Below, one piece after another: positions 8,847 to 18,311 of a stretch of 64,000 nt of DNA. The first letter of the stretch is position 1. The number at the start of each line of letters is the position of its first letter. Position numbers and translations under genes: made by a program. Below the pieces are notes generated by a model. The model saw only the letters and a list, made by a program, of their open reading frames with translations. It was not told where the DNA came from and did no database searches. This DNA comes from Terrabacter sp. Root181 (GTDB lineage: Bacteria; Actinomycetota; Actinomycetes; Actinomycetales; Dermatophilaceae), in assembly GCF_001428505.1 (NCBI RefSeq), contig NZ_LMHU01000008.1:186001-250000 (forward strand). Reading direction: 5' to 3'.

Positions 8847-9065
8847 TCAGTGGTGGGCCCCGTCGGATCCGCTCGTGCTGCCGTGCGTGCCCTCGCCGCG
8901 CCGCCGCGGCTGCACCTTGTAGGCGGTGTTGCGGAAGCTCCACGTGATGCCGAGCGCCACGAGGAAGAGCGCGAAGGTGATGAAGAAGTAGGCGATCACC
9001 GGCATGGGAAGCTCGCGTGCGGCTTCCTCCCCCTCGGTGACGAGTGCGAGGACACGATCAGACAT
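8847..9065 (-). CDS. Small single-pass membrane protein upstream of nadD
   Basis: A 72-residue protein with one hydrophobic segment ([20 protein letters not shown]), an acidic N-terminus and a tail rich in Arg, Gly, Ser and His. No known family is apparent. It is first in the nadD operon and two bases separate it from nadD. The ATG at 9065 has a TAGGCT box 6 bases upstream, which supports both the start and leaderless transcription of the whole operon. Confidence 0.75.
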   Translation of the reverse strand: MSDRVLALVTEGEEAARELPMPVIAYFFITFALFLVALGITWSFRNTAYKVQPRRRGEGTHGSTSGSDGAHH

Positions 9066-9071
9066 GCGCCC

Positions 9072-9077
9072 AGCCTA
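9072..9077 (-). promoter_or_regulatory. -10 box of the nadD operon
   Basis: TAGGCT on the minus strand, 6 bases before the ATG at 9065. It would give a leaderless mRNA for the small membrane protein, nadD, rsfS and the phosphatase. Confidence 0.55.
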
Positions 9078-9140
9078 GCGCCCGCACGTCCCGGCCGACG
9101 CAGCGCGTGCCCGCCCGATGGCGTATGCCGTCGAGCGGGG

Positions 9141-9770
9141 TCACCGCCCGACGGCTCCCTCGGCGCCGTCGGGCGCCGGCTCCTCCGCTTCGGCGCGCCG
9201 CAGCCACGCGTGGCCCACGGTCGCGAACGGCTCGTCGCCGCCGGCCACGTCCGCGAGGACGAGGTCGCGCCAGCGCTCCGCGAGCGCGACCACCTCGGCC
9301 GGGTAGCCGAGCTGCACCCGGTGCTCGGCGAACTCGTCCTCGTCGTCGACGTAGAGGTGTCCGTCGCGGGTCAGCACGACGTCGAGGTCGAGGTCGACCA
9401 TCGTGACCTCCCATTCGGGGCCCCCGTCGCCGGTGTCGCGCCGCTGCCAGACCGGCTCGGTCGTCATGTCGACGTAGATGCTGATCTCGCGGTGGGCCGG
9501 GTAGAAGCCCACGGCATACGCCCCCTCGTGCGGCACGAGCGAGACCCAGCCGCTGGCCTCGACGAACTCGACGCCGGGGCGGGCGCACCGCGTGCCGACC
9601 GGCGCGTACCACCAGTGACCGTGCTCGTCGGACCCGAGGTAGCGCCCGTCCCACTCCCAGTGGCGGCCCCCGCCCCACTTGGTGAAGCGACCCGCGACCG
9701 GCGTGCCCGGCGCGAGGCCACCCGGCGGCATACCTCGGCGGGGCGGGTGGTCGTCGGCGTCGGAGGTCAC
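9141..9770 (-). CDS. DUF402 domain protein
   Basis: A 209-residue protein of the DUF402 family. Recognisable parts are the W-rich N-terminal strand (WEWDGRYLG, HWWYAPVGT), the FYPAHREISIYVDMTTEP core and the acidic metal-site run MVDLDLDVVLTRDG followed by DDEDEF. Characterised DUF402 proteins hydrolyse nucleoside di- or triphosphates with divalent metal, and others bind RNA; the activity here is unknown. The GTG at 9770 has TAGCGT 6 bases upstream; an internal ATG (giving PPGGLAPG) is a less likely start. Two octamers of the dispersed GTATGCCG family lie inside it (9512-9519 and 9726-9733). Confidence 0.85.
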   Translation of the reverse strand: MTSDADDHPPRRGMPPGGLAPGTPVAGRFTKWGGGRHWEWDGRYLGSDEHGHWWYAPVGTRCARPGVEFVEASGWVSLVPHEGAYAVGFYPAHREISIYVDMTTEPVWQRRDTGDGGPEWEVTMVDLDLDVVLTRDGHLYVDDEDEFAEHRVQLGYPAEVVALAERWRDLVLADVAGGDEPFATVGHAWLRRAEAEEPAPDGAEGAVGR

Positions 9771-9776
9771 GACGGC

Positions 9777-9782
9777 ACGCTA
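9777..9782 (-). promoter_or_regulatory. -10 box of the DUF402 gene
   Basis: TAGCGT, 6 bases before the GTG at 9770 on the minus strand. It supports this start over the downstream ATG. Confidence 0.5.
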
Positions 9783-9854
9783 CCGGCGGTGCGGCGGACG
9801 TGCCGGGTACAGCACGCCCACAGCGAGGTGACAGGCGCAGCCCATCGGCGGCCG

Positions 9855-9860
9855 TACCCT
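9855..9860 (+). promoter_or_regulatory. -10 box of the glycosyltransferase gene
   Basis: TACCCT, 7 bases before the ATG at 9868. No ribosome-binding site is visible in the intervening bases. Confidence 0.5.
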
Positions 9861-9867
9861 AGAACCC

Positions 9868-11016
9868 ATGGTTCCCGAGTTGTCCGTGGTCATTCCGATG
9901 TACAACGAGGAGGAGGTGCTCCCCCTTCTCGTGGAGCGGCTCCGACCGCTCCTCGACGGCATGGGCACCACCTACGAGGTCGTCGCCGTCGACGACGGCA
10001 GCAAGGACCTGACGGCCGCCCTGCTCCAGCGCTACCACCGCGAGTGGACGCAGCTGCGCGTCGTGCGCCTGCGCGCCAACGCCGGCCACCAGGCCGCGAT
10101 CTCCGCCGGCCTCGTCAGCGCCCTCGGCGACTACGTCGTCACGATCGACGCCGACCTGCAGGACCCGCCCGAGATCATCCCCCAGATGCTCGCGGCCGCG
10201 AAAGACGACGGCGTCGACGTCGTCTACGGCGTGCGCAGCGACCGCTCCACCGACACGTGGTTCAAGCGCGCCTCGGCGCAGGCGTTCTACAAGCTCATCG
10301 GCCTGATGTCGCAGACCTCGGCGCACGCCGACGCCGGCGACTACCGCCTCATGTCACGGGCCACCGTCGATGCCATCAACAGCCTCCCCGAGCACAACCG
10401 CGTCCTGCGGTTCATCGTGCCGGCCCTCAACTTCCCCTCCGACACGGTCGAGTACAAACGCGAGGAGCGGGCCGCCGGCGACTCGAAGTACCCGCTGCTC
10501 AAGATGATCAAGCTCTCGCTCGACTCGCTGACGGGCTTCTCGACGGCGCCGCTGCGGCTCGCGACGTTCGCCGGGTTCGGCGGCGCGGTGCTCGCGGTGC
10601 TCCTCGTGCTCTACACGCTCATCTCCCGGTCGCAGGGCCACACCGTGGCGGGCTGGACCTCGACCGTCGCGATCGTCGCGGGCGTCGGGGCCGTGCAGCT
10701 CGTCTGCGTCGGCATCCTCGGCGAGTACATCGGCCGGATGTACGGCCACATGCAGGGGCGCCCGACCTACTTCATCGCCTACGACTCCATGACCACCGAC
10801 ACCGGGACGCACGGCCCGACCGACACGCCGCTGCCGGCCCAGCCGAGCGAGGCGAACATCGTCACGACGCCCGAGGAGACCGACCTGCCGGAGGCCGCTG
10901 GGGTCCCGAACGGGCCGGAGGGGCTCGACGGGCTCGACGGGACGTCACCGGGCCCCGCGGCCGATGGCGCCCCGGTGGCCGACGCCCGGCCGGAGAGCAG
11001 TCAGCTGCGTGGCTGA
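9868..11016 (+). CDS. Family 2 glycosyltransferase (DPM1/GtrB type)
   Basis: A 382-residue membrane enzyme that should move a sugar from a nucleotide donor to polyprenyl phosphate. Residues 1-~230 form the GT-A catalytic domain: SVVIPMYNEEEV, AVDDGSKD, and the metal-binding DADLQDPPE. Two C-terminal membrane helices follow (LATFAGFGGAVLAVLLVLY and VAIVAGVGAVQLVCVGILGEY), typical of GtrB and mycobacterial Ppm1-like enzymes. The last ~90 residues are a polar tail rich in Pro, Gly and Asp, longer than in most homologues. The gene converges on the methyltransferase gene and the two coding ends overlap by 16 bases. Cell-wall or teichoic/glycan decoration is the likely role. Confidence 0.9.
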   Translation: MVPELSVVIPMYNEEEVLPLLVERLRPLLDGMGTTYEVVAVDDGSKDLTAALLQRYHREWTQLRVVRLRANAGHQAAISAGLVSALGDYVVTIDADLQDPPEIIPQMLAAAKDDGVDVVYGVRSDRSTDTWFKRASAQAFYKLIGLMSQTSAHADAGDYRLMSRATVDAINSLPEHNRVLRFIVPALNFPSDTVEYKREERAAGDSKYPLLKMIKLSLDSLTGFSTAPLRLATFAGFGGAVLAVLLVLYTLISRSQGHTVAGWTSTVAIVAGVGAVQLVCVGILGEYIGRMYGHMQGRPTYFIAYDSMTTDTGTHGPTDTPLPAQPSEANIVTTPEETDLPEAAGVPNGPEGLDGLDGTSPGPAADGAPVADARPESSQLRG

Positions 11017-11696
11017 GCCCGCACGAGCAGGCTGACGCCGGGCAGGCCGCCCACGGGCAGGTAGCGCTCGGCCGTGATGATCGTGCGCAGCCCGAAGTTG
11101 ACGACCGGGTGGAGGTTCTCGAGGTCCGAGCCCGAGCTCGTCCGACGTCGCATCGCCACGACCGGCCGCAGGAGCACGTTCCAGGAGCGCACGTCGGTCA
11201 CGTCGAAGCCGCCACGGTCGAGCAGCTCGAGCAGTCCCTCACGGGTGTAGCGGCGCACGTGGTCGACGGCTTCGTCGTGCTCGGACCACAGCCTCGGGTC
11301 GGCCGGCACGGCCACGAGGTAGGTGCCGGTCGGCTTGAGCACGCGATGCACCTCGGCGACCGCCGCGTCGTCGTCCTCGAGGTGCTCGAGCAGGTCGAAG
11401 GCCATGACGAGGTCGAGCGAGCCGTCGGCGAAGGGCAGCCGGGTCGCGTCGCCGCGCAGCGTCGCGAGCCCGCGTCCGTGCGCGACCTCGGCACCGTCCG
11501 AGCCGTACTCGAGCGCGACGGCATCCCATCCGTGCTCGCGCAGGACACGGGTGTTGCCTCCGCCCGCAGCGCCGATGTCGAGGGCACGGCCGGGCACCAG
11601 ACCCGCGATGGCCTTGCCCAGGAGGTGACGCCGCTCGCGGTACCACCAGTGGTCGTCCTCCAGCTCAGCAAGCTTGCGGACCTCGGTGCCTTCCAT
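11001..11696 (-). CDS. Class I SAM-dependent methyltransferase
   Basis: A 231-residue methyltransferase with motif I ALDIGAAGGGNT, the acidic end of strand 2 (VALEYG), motif II DGSLDLVMAFDLLEHL and motif post-I GDATRLPF, as in the Methyltransf_11 group. The N-terminal DDHWWYRERRHLL segment is frequent in methyltransferases found beside polyprenyl-phosphate sugar transferases. Its tail overlaps the convergent GT2 gene by 16 bases, which suggests a conserved tail-to-tail pair. The acceptor, perhaps a lipid-linked sugar or a quinone, is unknown. Confidence 0.85.
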   Translation of the reverse strand: MEGTEVRKLAELEDDHWWYRERRHLLGKAIAGLVPGRALDIGAAGGGNTRVLREHGWDAVALEYGSDGAEVAHGRGLATLRGDATRLPFADGSLDLVMAFDLLEHLEDDDAAVAEVHRVLKPTGTYLVAVPADPRLWSEHDEAVDHVRRYTREGLLELLDRGGFDVTDVRSWNVLLRPVVAMRRRTSSGSDLENLHPVVNFGLRTIITAERYLPVGGLPGVSLLVRAQPRS

Positions 11697-11742
11697 GGTC
11701 GGACATCATGCCACCCGGGGTGCCCGGGTGCGTCAGCGCCCG

Positions 11743-13026
11743 TCAGCGGGTGTGGCCGTCGCCCTCGACGATCCACTTCGTCGTCGTGAGCTCGGGCAGG
11801 GCCATCGGCCCGCGCGCGTGCAGCTTCTGGGTCGAGATGCCGATCTCGGCGCCGAAGCCGAACTCGCCACCGTCGGTGAAACGGGTACTCGCGTTGACCA
11901 TGACGGCAGCCGCGTCGACCTCAGCGGTGAAGCGACGGGCTGCTGCTCGGTCCTCGGTGACGATCGCCTCGGTGTGCCCGGTGCCGAAGCGCCGGATCCG
12001 GTCCATGGCCTCGTCGAGGTCGTCGACGACGGCCACGCTCATCTCGAGTCCGTGCCACTCCGTCCCGAAGTCCGCCTCGCTCGCGAGGTCGTATGCCGCC
12101 CCGGCCGCCTCGGCGTACCCGGTGACCTCCGGAGCCACGTGCAGTCGCACACCGGCGCCCGCGAGGTCGGTGAGCGCCTTGGGCAGGAAGTCGGCGGCGA
12201 CGTCGCGGTGGACGAGCAGCGACTCGGCGGCGTTGCAGACGCTGGGCCGGTGCGTCTTGGCGTTGAGGGTGATGGCCTGGGCCTTGTCGAGGTCGGCGGC
12301 GCGGTCGACGTAGACGTGGCAGACCCCGACGCCGGTCTCGATGACGGGGACGGTCGACTCGCGGACGACGGTCTGGATGAGGTCGGCTCCACCGCGCGGG
12401 ATGACGAGGTCGACGTGGCCGCGGGCGGTCATGAGGGCCCGGGCGGCGTCGCGCCCACCCTCCTCGAGCAGCGTGATGGCGTCCACCGGGAGGCCCTGCG
12501 CGGCCAGGGAGCCACGCATCGCCTCGACGAGCGCGTGGTTGCTGCTCGCGGCCGCCGACCCGCCGCGCAGGAGCACGGCGTTGCCGGACTTGAGGGCGAG
12601 GCCCGCGGCGTCGACGGTGACGTTGGGCCGCGCCTCGTAGATCATCCCGATGACACCCATCGGCACCCGCACCTGCCGGATCTGCAGGCCGTTGGCGAGG
12701 GTCGAGCCGCGCACGATCTCACCGACGGGGTCGGGCAGGGACGCGACGTCGCGCAGAGCCTGGGCGACGGCCGCCACCCGTGCCGCGTCGAGGCGGAGCC
12801 GGTCCTGCAGGCTCTCGCTCATGCCGCTCGCGCGACCGCGCTCGATGTCGTCGGCGTTCGCCTCGATGACCGTCGGCGAGGCCGCGTCCACGGCGTCGGC
12901 GAGCAGCAGCAGGGCTGCGTCCTTCTCGGCTCGCGACATCAGGGCGAGCCGACGCGACGCGGTGCGCGCGCGCTGGGCCAGTGCCGTGACGTGCTCGACG
13001 ACGGCGGGGTCGATCTCGTGGGACAT
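11743..13026 (-). CDS. proA: Glutamate-5-semialdehyde dehydrogenase
   Basis: A 427-residue NADPH-dependent enzyme of proline synthesis that reduces gamma-glutamyl phosphate. Family hallmarks are [16 protein letters not shown], the [12 protein letters not shown] turn, and the catalytic Cys in [15 protein letters not shown]. The C-terminal [20 protein letters not shown] segment is diagnostic. The ATG at 13026 is preceded by TACGCT at 6 bases. It is divergent from proB, whereas proB and proA lie on one strand in most actinobacteria with this gene order. One octamer (12091-12098) encodes AAYD. Confidence 0.97.
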   Translation of the reverse strand: MSHEIDPAVVEHVTALAQRARTASRRLALMSRAEKDAALLLLADAVDAASPTVIEANADDIERGRASGMSESLQDRLRLDAARVAAVAQALRDVASLPDPVGEIVRGSTLANGLQIRQVRVPMGVIGMIYEARPNVTVDAAGLALKSGNAVLLRGGSAAASSNHALVEAMRGSLAAQGLPVDAITLLEEGGRDAARALMTARGHVDLVIPRGGADLIQTVVRESTVPVIETGVGVCHVYVDRAADLDKAQAITLNAKTHRPSVCNAAESLLVHRDVAADFLPKALTDLAGAGVRLHVAPEVTGYAEAAGAAYDLASEADFGTEWHGLEMSVAVVDDLDEAMDRIRRFGTGHTEAIVTEDRAAARRFTAEVDAAAVMVNASTRFTDGGEFGFGAEIGISTQKLHARGPMALPELTTTKWIVEGDGHTR

Positions 13027-13032
13027 GCCTCC

Positions 13033-13038
13033 AGCGTA
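13033..13038 (-). promoter_or_regulatory. -10 box of proA
   Basis: TACGCT, 6 bases before the proA ATG on the minus strand. The intervening GGAGGC is too close to the ATG to serve as a ribosome-binding site. Confidence 0.5.
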
Positions 13039-13149
13039 GGTCGTCCTGCCCGCGCCCGGCCGACGGTTCCCGGGGGCTGGACCGTGCGACCGCCACGACC
13101 GGTCGGGGGCAGCGACTCGGACGGCTCTGCGGGCGCAGTGGCCCGTCAC

Positions 13150-13155
13150 TAGAGT
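13150..13155 (+). promoter_or_regulatory. -10 box of proB
   Basis: TAGAGT, 7 bases before the GTG at 13163. Together with the box at 13033-13038 it defines back-to-back promoters in the 136-base proA/proB gap. Confidence 0.5.
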
Positions 13156-13162
13156 TCGACGT

Positions 13163-14275
13163 GTGTCGCCCCACTCCGTCATCAGCACCGCCCGACGGCT
13201 CGTCGTCAAGGTCGGCTCGAGCTCGCTGACGGGCGTCGACGGCGGCATCGACCGCGGTCGCCTCGTCGCGCTGGCCAACGCCCTGGCGCGCAAGCACCTC
13301 GACGGCACCCAGATCGTCCTCGTCAGCTCCGGCGCCATCGCGGCCGGCATCCACCCGCTCGGGCTGGCCGCCCGCCCCCGCGACCTCGCGACCCAGCAGG
13401 CGGCGGCCTCGGTCGGCCAGGGCGCCCTGCTCGCCGCCTACACCCAGGCGTTCGCCGGGCACGACATCACCGTCGGTCAGGTGCTGCTCACCGCCGACGA
13501 TGTCACCCGGCGCACGCACTACGCGAACGCCCGCCGCACCCTCGAGCGGCTGCTCGACCTCGGCGTGCTGCCCATCGTCAACGAGAACGACACCGTCGCC
13601 ACGAGCGAGATCCGGTTCGGCGACAACGACCGGCTCGCCGCCCTCGTGGCCCACCTCATCGACGCCGACGCCCTCGTGCTCCTCTCCGACGTCGACGCCC
13701 TCTACGACGGACCGCCGAGCCGGCCCGGGGCGCAGCGGATCCCCGTCGTCCGGGGCCCCCAGGACCTCGTCGACGTCGAGATCGGCGGCACCGGCTCGAA
13801 GGTCGGGACGGGCGGCATGACGACGAAGATCGAGGCGGCCCGCATCGCGACCGCCGCCGGCGTCGTCACCACGGTGACGGCCGCGGACCGTGTCGTCCAG
13901 GTGCTCGCCGGCGAGGACGTCGGCACGGTGTTCCTCCCCATCGGGGTCCGCGGCCGGTCGCGACGCCTGTGGCTCGAGCACGCGACGACGGCCCGGGGTC
14001 GGCTCATCATCGACGACGGCGCCGTCACCGCGCTCGTCCATCGCAAGAAGTCGCTGCTCCCTGCCGGCATCACGGCCGTCGAGGGCACCTTCCACGACGG
14101 CGACCCCGTCGACGTGTGCTCCCCCGACGGCACCGCTATAGCCCGTGGCCTCGTCAACTACAGCTCCGCCGAGCTGCCGAGCCTGCTCGGCCGCTCGACG
14201 AGAGAGCTGGCCCAGGACCTCGGCCCGGAGTACGAGCGCGAGGTCATCCACCGCGACGACCTCGTCGTCCTCTGA
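13163..14275 (+). CDS. proB: Glutamate 5-kinase
   Basis: A 370-residue enzyme that phosphorylates glutamate in the first step of proline synthesis. Residues 1-~265 are the amino-acid kinase domain ([49 protein letters not shown]). Residues ~280-360 form a PUA domain, present in the long form of ProB. The sequence conservation is intact throughout. It lies on the opposite strand from proA, obgE, nadD and rne, although in related actinobacteria the series obgE-proB-proA-nadD runs one way, so this gene appears to have been inverted. GTG is the start, supported by the TAGAGT box. Confidence 0.97.
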   Translation: MSPHSVISTARRLVVKVGSSSLTGVDGGIDRGRLVALANALARKHLDGTQIVLVSSGAIAAGIHPLGLAARPRDLATQQAAASVGQGALLAAYTQAFAGHDITVGQVLLTADDVTRRTHYANARRTLERLLDLGVLPIVNENDTVATSEIRFGDNDRLAALVAHLIDADALVLLSDVDALYDGPPSRPGAQRIPVVRGPQDLVDVEIGGTGSKVGTGGMTTKIEAARIATAAGVVTTVTAADRVVQVLAGEDVGTVFLPIGVRGRSRRLWLEHATTARGRLIIDDGAVTALVHRKKSLLPAGITAVEGTFHDGDPVDVCSPDGTAIARGLVNYSSAELPSLLGRSTRELAQDLGPEYEREVIHRDDLVVL

Positions 14276-14388
14276 ACGACACCTCGTCCGCCGGCGGCCG
14301 GTTCAGCAGCCCCCGGCGAGGGAGCGGCTGACGGCATACCTCCGACCACCCGTCCACCGACGGTGCCGGCCCGCGCCCGGACGTGCGG

Positions 14389-14421
14389 GTGGCCGCGCAG
14401 ACCCCTGGGGTGCGCGGCCAC
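14389..14421. terminator. Terminator hairpin between proB and the symporter gene
   Basis: A perfect 11-bp inverted repeat (GTGGCCGCGCA / TGCGCGGCCAC) with an 11-base loop in the 181-base gap between convergent genes. A CGGCATAC octamer lies nearby at 14332-14339. Confidence 0.6.
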
Positions 14422-14456
14422 TCGCCGTCCACGTCAGCTCACGTGGCTTGGGTGCC

Positions 14457-16103
14457 TCAGTGGTGGGTCGCCACCTCGGCGCCGTGACCGGTGAGCGAGC
14501 GCACCTCCATCTCGGCGTACTTCGCGGCGTTGTACTCGCGGCTCGTGACCGTGCCGATGTAGCCGAGCACGAAGCCGAGCGGGATCGAGATGATGCCGGG
14601 GTTGTCGAGCGGGAACCAGTGGAAGTCGACTCCCTGGAGCATCGACGGGCTCTTGCCCGTGACGGGGTCGACCGGCTTGCCCGAGACCACCGGGCTGAAG
14701 ATGATCAGCGTGATCGCACTGATCAGGCCGCCGTAGATGCTCCACAGCGCGCCGCGGGTGTTGAACCGCTTCCAGAAGAGCGAGTAGAGGATCGTCGGCA
14801 GGTTGGCGCTCGCCGCGATGGCGAAGGCCAGCGCCACGAGGAACGCGATGTTCTGGCCCAGGGCGAAGATGCCACCGATGATGGCGATGGCGCCGAGGAC
14901 CAGTGCCGCGATGCGGGCGACCTTGACCTCCTCCTCCGGCGTCGCCTTCCCCTTCTTGACGACCGTGTTGTAGATGTCGTGCGAGAGGGAGGCGCTCGCG
15001 GTGATCGTCAGACCGGCGACGACCGCGAGGATCGTCGCGAAGGCGACCGCCGAGATGATGCCGAGCAGGACCTCGCCGCCGAGCTCGAAGGCGAGCAGCG
15101 GGGCCGCGGAGTTGACGCCGCCCGGCGCGGCCTTGATGGCAGCGGCACCGACGAGGTCGGCTGCGCCGAACCCGAGGATGAGGGTGAAGATGTAGAAGAT
15201 GCCGATGAGCCAGATGGCCCAGACGACGGAGCGACGGGCCTCGCGTGAGGTCGGCACCGTGTAGAAGCGCATGAGGACGTGCGGCAGGCCGGCCGTGCCG
15301 AGGACGAGCGCCATCGACAGGGAGATGAAGTCGACGGGGTTCTTGTACTGCAGACCCGGCTGGAGCAGGTCCTTGCCCCCGGCCGCCTGCGACGTGGCCG
15401 TCGCCTCGCCGAGCAGGTTCGACAGGCTGAGGCCGAACTTGGCCAGGACCCAGAAGGTCATGATCGCCGCGCCGATGATGAGCAGCACGGCCTTGATGAT
15501 CTGCACCCAGGTCGTGCCCTTCATGCCGCCGAAGATGACGTAGAAGATCATGAGGATGCCGACGACCACGATGACGAGCCGCTGACCGACCGCCCCTTCG
15601 ATGCCGAGCAGGAGGGCCACGAGGCCACCGGCTCCCGCCATCTGGGCGAGCAGGTAGAAGAACGACACGACGAGCGTCGAGATGGCCGCGGCGATGCGGA
15701 CGGGACGCTGGCGCAGCCGGAAACTGAGCACGTCGGCCATCGTGTACTTGCCGACGTTGCGCAGCAGCTCGGCGACGAGCAGCAGGGCCACGAGCCAGGC
15801 CACGAGGAAGCCGATGGAGTAGAGGAAGCCGTCGTAGCCGTTGATGGCGATGGCGCCGGCGATGCCGAGGAACGAGGCCGCCGACAGGTAGTCACCGGCG
15901 ATGGCGATGCCGTTCTGGCGGCCGGTGAACGCCCGGCCTCCGGCGTAGTACTCGGCAGCGCTGCGGTTGTTGCGCGACGCCCGGATGACGATCGCGAGGG
16001 TGACGACGACGAACAGCGCGAAGATGCCGATGTTGATCGCCGGGTTGCCGACCGTGGTCGCCGCGGGGACGAGGGACGGGGCCGAGGTGAGGAGCGCGCT
16101 CAC
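14457..16103 (-). CDS. actP: Cation acetate symporter (SSS family)
   Basis: A 548-residue sodium:solute symporter with about 13 membrane helices. The N-terminal half holds the typical YYAGGRAFTGRQNGIAIAGD and LSAASFLGIAGAIA motifs, and the middle LGTAGLPHVLMRFYTVP is characteristic of ActP/MctC-type carboxylate carriers. C-terminal VTSREYN and a His-rich end follow. Its GTG start overlaps the stop of the DUF485 gene by four bases (GTGA). ActP carries acetate and glycolate in E. coli, and MctC carries acetate, propionate and pyruvate in Corynebacterium, so a short carboxylate is the probable substrate. Confidence 0.9.
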   Translation of the reverse strand: MSALLTSAPSLVPAATTVGNPAINIGIFALFVVVTLAIVIRASRNNRSAAEYYAGGRAFTGRQNGIAIAGDYLSAASFLGIAGAIAINGYDGFLYSIGFLVAWLVALLLVAELLRNVGKYTMADVLSFRLRQRPVRIAAAISTLVVSFFYLLAQMAGAGGLVALLLGIEGAVGQRLVIVVVGILMIFYVIFGGMKGTTWVQIIKAVLLIIGAAIMTFWVLAKFGLSLSNLLGEATATSQAAGGKDLLQPGLQYKNPVDFISLSMALVLGTAGLPHVLMRFYTVPTSREARRSVVWAIWLIGIFYIFTLILGFGAADLVGAAAIKAAPGGVNSAAPLLAFELGGEVLLGIISAVAFATILAVVAGLTITASASLSHDIYNTVVKKGKATPEEEVKVARIAALVLGAIAIIGGIFALGQNIAFLVALAFAIAASANLPTILYSLFWKRFNTRGALWSIYGGLISAITLIIFSPVVSGKPVDPVTGKSPSMLQGVDFHWFPLDNPGIISIPLGFVLGYIGTVTSREYNAAKYAEMEVRSLTGHGAEVATHH

Positions 16104-16435
16104 TGCTTCACTCCCATCTTCTGGGCGAGGGCTTCGGCCTCGGGGTCGAAGACGCGGTCGGCCCAGCGGGCGTAGACCATCGTGATCGTGAAGGTGGAGA
16201 CGAACTGGAGGAGGCCGAGGATCAGGCCCCACGTGATGTTGCCGAGCACCCGCGTCCCCATGAAGTCCTTCGCGAAGACGGACAGCAGGACGAAGAGGAA
16301 GTACCACGCGAGGAACAGCGCGGTCAGCGGGAACACGAACTTGCGGAACTTGCTGCGCAGCTGGGCGAACTCGGGTGAGTTCTGCATGGTGACGTTGGGA
16401 TCGTCCACCACGCGCTCTGGAGCCTCTTTGCTCAC
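16100..16435 (-). CDS. DUF485 membrane protein, partner of the symporter
   Basis: A 111-residue protein with a polar N-terminus of ~40 residues and two membrane helices (FPLTALFLAWYFLFVLLSVFA and WGLILGLLQFVSTFTITMVYA), followed by YARWADRVFDPEAE. This is the DUF485 (YjcH) layout; the family almost always precedes actP. The GTG at 16435 is preceded by GGAGGTGG at a normal spacing, and upstream starts were discarded because the extension is Arg-rich shadow sequence. It is translationally coupled to the symporter. Confidence 0.9.
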   Translation of the reverse strand: MSKEAPERVVDDPNVTMQNSPEFAQLRSKFRKFVFPLTALFLAWYFLFVLLSVFAKDFMGTRVLGNITWGLILGLLQFVSTFTITMVYARWADRVFDPEAEALAQKMGVKQ

Positions 16436-16663
16436 TGGGGCCACCTCCGGGGCGGTTGGGTCGTGCCTGGGGTCCTGGCGGTCAGCGCGGTCCTGCTGCC
16501 GCCGACGCTCCCCGGACGGTTCCGTGGGTGAGTCGACGCCCCTGTCGCTCCGCACTGCCGGCACATGGCCGGCGACTGCCAAGGTAGGAGCCCACGTGAC
16601 GCTCCGGCAGGCGTAGCGAGGCCGGCATCGCCCAGTGGCGCCGACGGCTCGCCGTGCGTGGGA

Positions 16664-18295
16664 TCAGCCGCGACGAGCGGTCGTCCCGGGGCGACGAGCG
16701 GTCTCCCCCGCGCGGTCGTATGCCGGGTGCTGCGTCCCGTCGGCCGTGACCTCCGCGGACGGCGGGCGGCGGTACCAGCGCTCGGGGTGGAACGAGCCAC
16801 GGTTGAGGTCGATGTGCTCGGGGGCGTGCAGCCGGACCATCGTCTGCGCGACGTGCTCGGGGGCACGCGACCGGGTGGCGAGCGACACGAGCACCATCGT
16901 CGCGAACGCGAGCGGCACGCTCACGGCGGCCGGCTGCGTCAGGACGACGCCGAACCAGCCGCCCGCGGCGATGCCGAAGATCGTCGTGACGACGGCCCCC
17001 ATCGACAGCCCACCGCCGACGACCATGCCGGCGATCGCCCCACGCGACGTCAGCCCACGCCACCAGATCCCGAGGAGCAGCATCGGGCAGAACGTCGAGG
17101 CTGCGACGGCGAAGGTCAGCTCGACCGCGTGCGCCACGGGTACGCCTGCCGAGACGACCGTGAGCAGGAGCGCACCGGCCACGACGGCGACCGTCGTCAG
17201 GCGGAAGGTGCGAATGCCCTGACGGTGACCGGCGCCCCATCGCACGAGGTCCTGGCTGACGACCCCGGCGACCGACACGACGAGGCCGGTCGAGGTCGAC
17301 AGGAACGCCGCGAAGGCACCTGCCGCGAGCACGGCGGTGAGTCCCTCGGCGACCGGGCCGTCGAAGAGCCGGCTCGGCAGCTCGAGAACGACCGAGTCCG
17401 CCCGCCCGGCGGCGACGAGGTCGGAGGCGACGTAGCGCCCGATGACGCCGTAGACGACGGGCAGCAGGTAGAAGGCGGAGAGCAGCACGAGGACCGAGAG
17501 CGTCGTCCGGCGCGCGGCCCGACCGTCGGGGTTGGTGTAGAAGCGGACCACGACGTGGGGCAGTCCCATGGTCCCGAAGAAGGTGGCCAGGACGAGGGAG
17601 TAGGTCAGGTAGAGCGCGTGGTCACCCTGCAGCGGCTCGACCCAGTCCCGCACGAACACCGCGCCGACGTCTGGGTCGCCGGTGCGATCGCCGACGGCGC
17701 CGAGGAGGAGGAAGAGCGGCGTCAGCAGGGCGAGCAGCTTGAGCCAGTAGTGGAAGGCCTGCACGAGCGTGACGCTCCGCATGCCTCCGGGGAGCACGTT
17801 GAGGCAGACGACGACCGCGACGGCGAGCTGCCCCACCCAGGACGGTGCACCGGTCAGGGTGCGCAGCGTCAGGCCCGCGCCCTGGAACTGAGGGATGAGG
17901 TAGAGCAGGCCGATCGCGACGACGAGCAGGCTCGACACGCGGCGGGCCACGACGGACTCGAGGCGCAGCTGGGCGAAGTCGGGCAGCGTGTAGGCCCCCG
18001 ACCGACGCAGCGGCGCCGCGACGAAGACGAGCAGCAGGAGGTAGCCCGCGGTCCAGCCGATCGGCAGCCACAGCATGTCGACACCGCGAGCCAGGATGAG
18101 TCCCGCGACCCCGAGGAACGATGCGGCAGAGAGGTACTCGCCGCTGATGGCCGACGCGTTGAGCACCGGGCTGACCCCGCGCGAGGCGACGTAGAAGTCG
18201 CTCATGGTCCGCGAGAGGCGCAGCCCGAAGGCGCCGACGACGAGCGACGCGATCGACACGAGGATGACGGCGACGATGCTCGCGGAGTTGTTCAC
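16664..18295 (-). CDS. Second sodium:solute symporter
   Basis: A 543-residue SSS-family transporter with about 13 helices. It shares FYVASRGVSPVLNASAISG, EYLSAASFLGVAGLIL and TMGLPHVVVRFYTNPDG with the downstream ActP-like gene, so it is a diverged paralogue. The C-terminal ~70 residues are a cytoplasmic tail rich in Arg and Pro. It follows the small membrane-protein gene by 16 bases and belongs to the operon led by the LytS/LytTR genes. A carboxylate such as acetate or pyruvate is the likely substrate, inferred from family and regulator type. Confidence 0.87.
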   Translation of the reverse strand: MNNSASIVAVILVSIASLVVGAFGLRLSRTMSDFYVASRGVSPVLNASAISGEYLSAASFLGVAGLILARGVDMLWLPIGWTAGYLLLLVFVAAPLRRSGAYTLPDFAQLRLESVVARRVSSLLVVAIGLLYLIPQFQGAGLTLRTLTGAPSWVGQLAVAVVVCLNVLPGGMRSVTLVQAFHYWLKLLALLTPLFLLLGAVGDRTGDPDVGAVFVRDWVEPLQGDHALYLTYSLVLATFFGTMGLPHVVVRFYTNPDGRAARRTTLSVLVLLSAFYLLPVVYGVIGRYVASDLVAAGRADSVVLELPSRLFDGPVAEGLTAVLAAGAFAAFLSTSTGLVVSVAGVVSQDLVRWGAGHRQGIRTFRLTTVAVVAGALLLTVVSAGVPVAHAVELTFAVAASTFCPMLLLGIWWRGLTSRGAIAGMVVGGGLSMGAVVTTIFGIAAGGWFGVVLTQPAAVSVPLAFATMVLVSLATRSRAPEHVAQTMVRLHAPEHIDLNRGSFHPERWYRRPPSAEVTADGTQHPAYDRAGETARRPGTTARRG

Positions 18296-18311
18296 CGGCG
18301 GCCCACCCGGC

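Noticed and set aside
8850-11789. A 979-residue plus-strand frame over the DUF402, GT2 and methyltransferase genes
   Set aside because: It has no domain and overlaps three genes with clear motifs; it is composed of Arg/Gly/Pro-rich shadow sequence.
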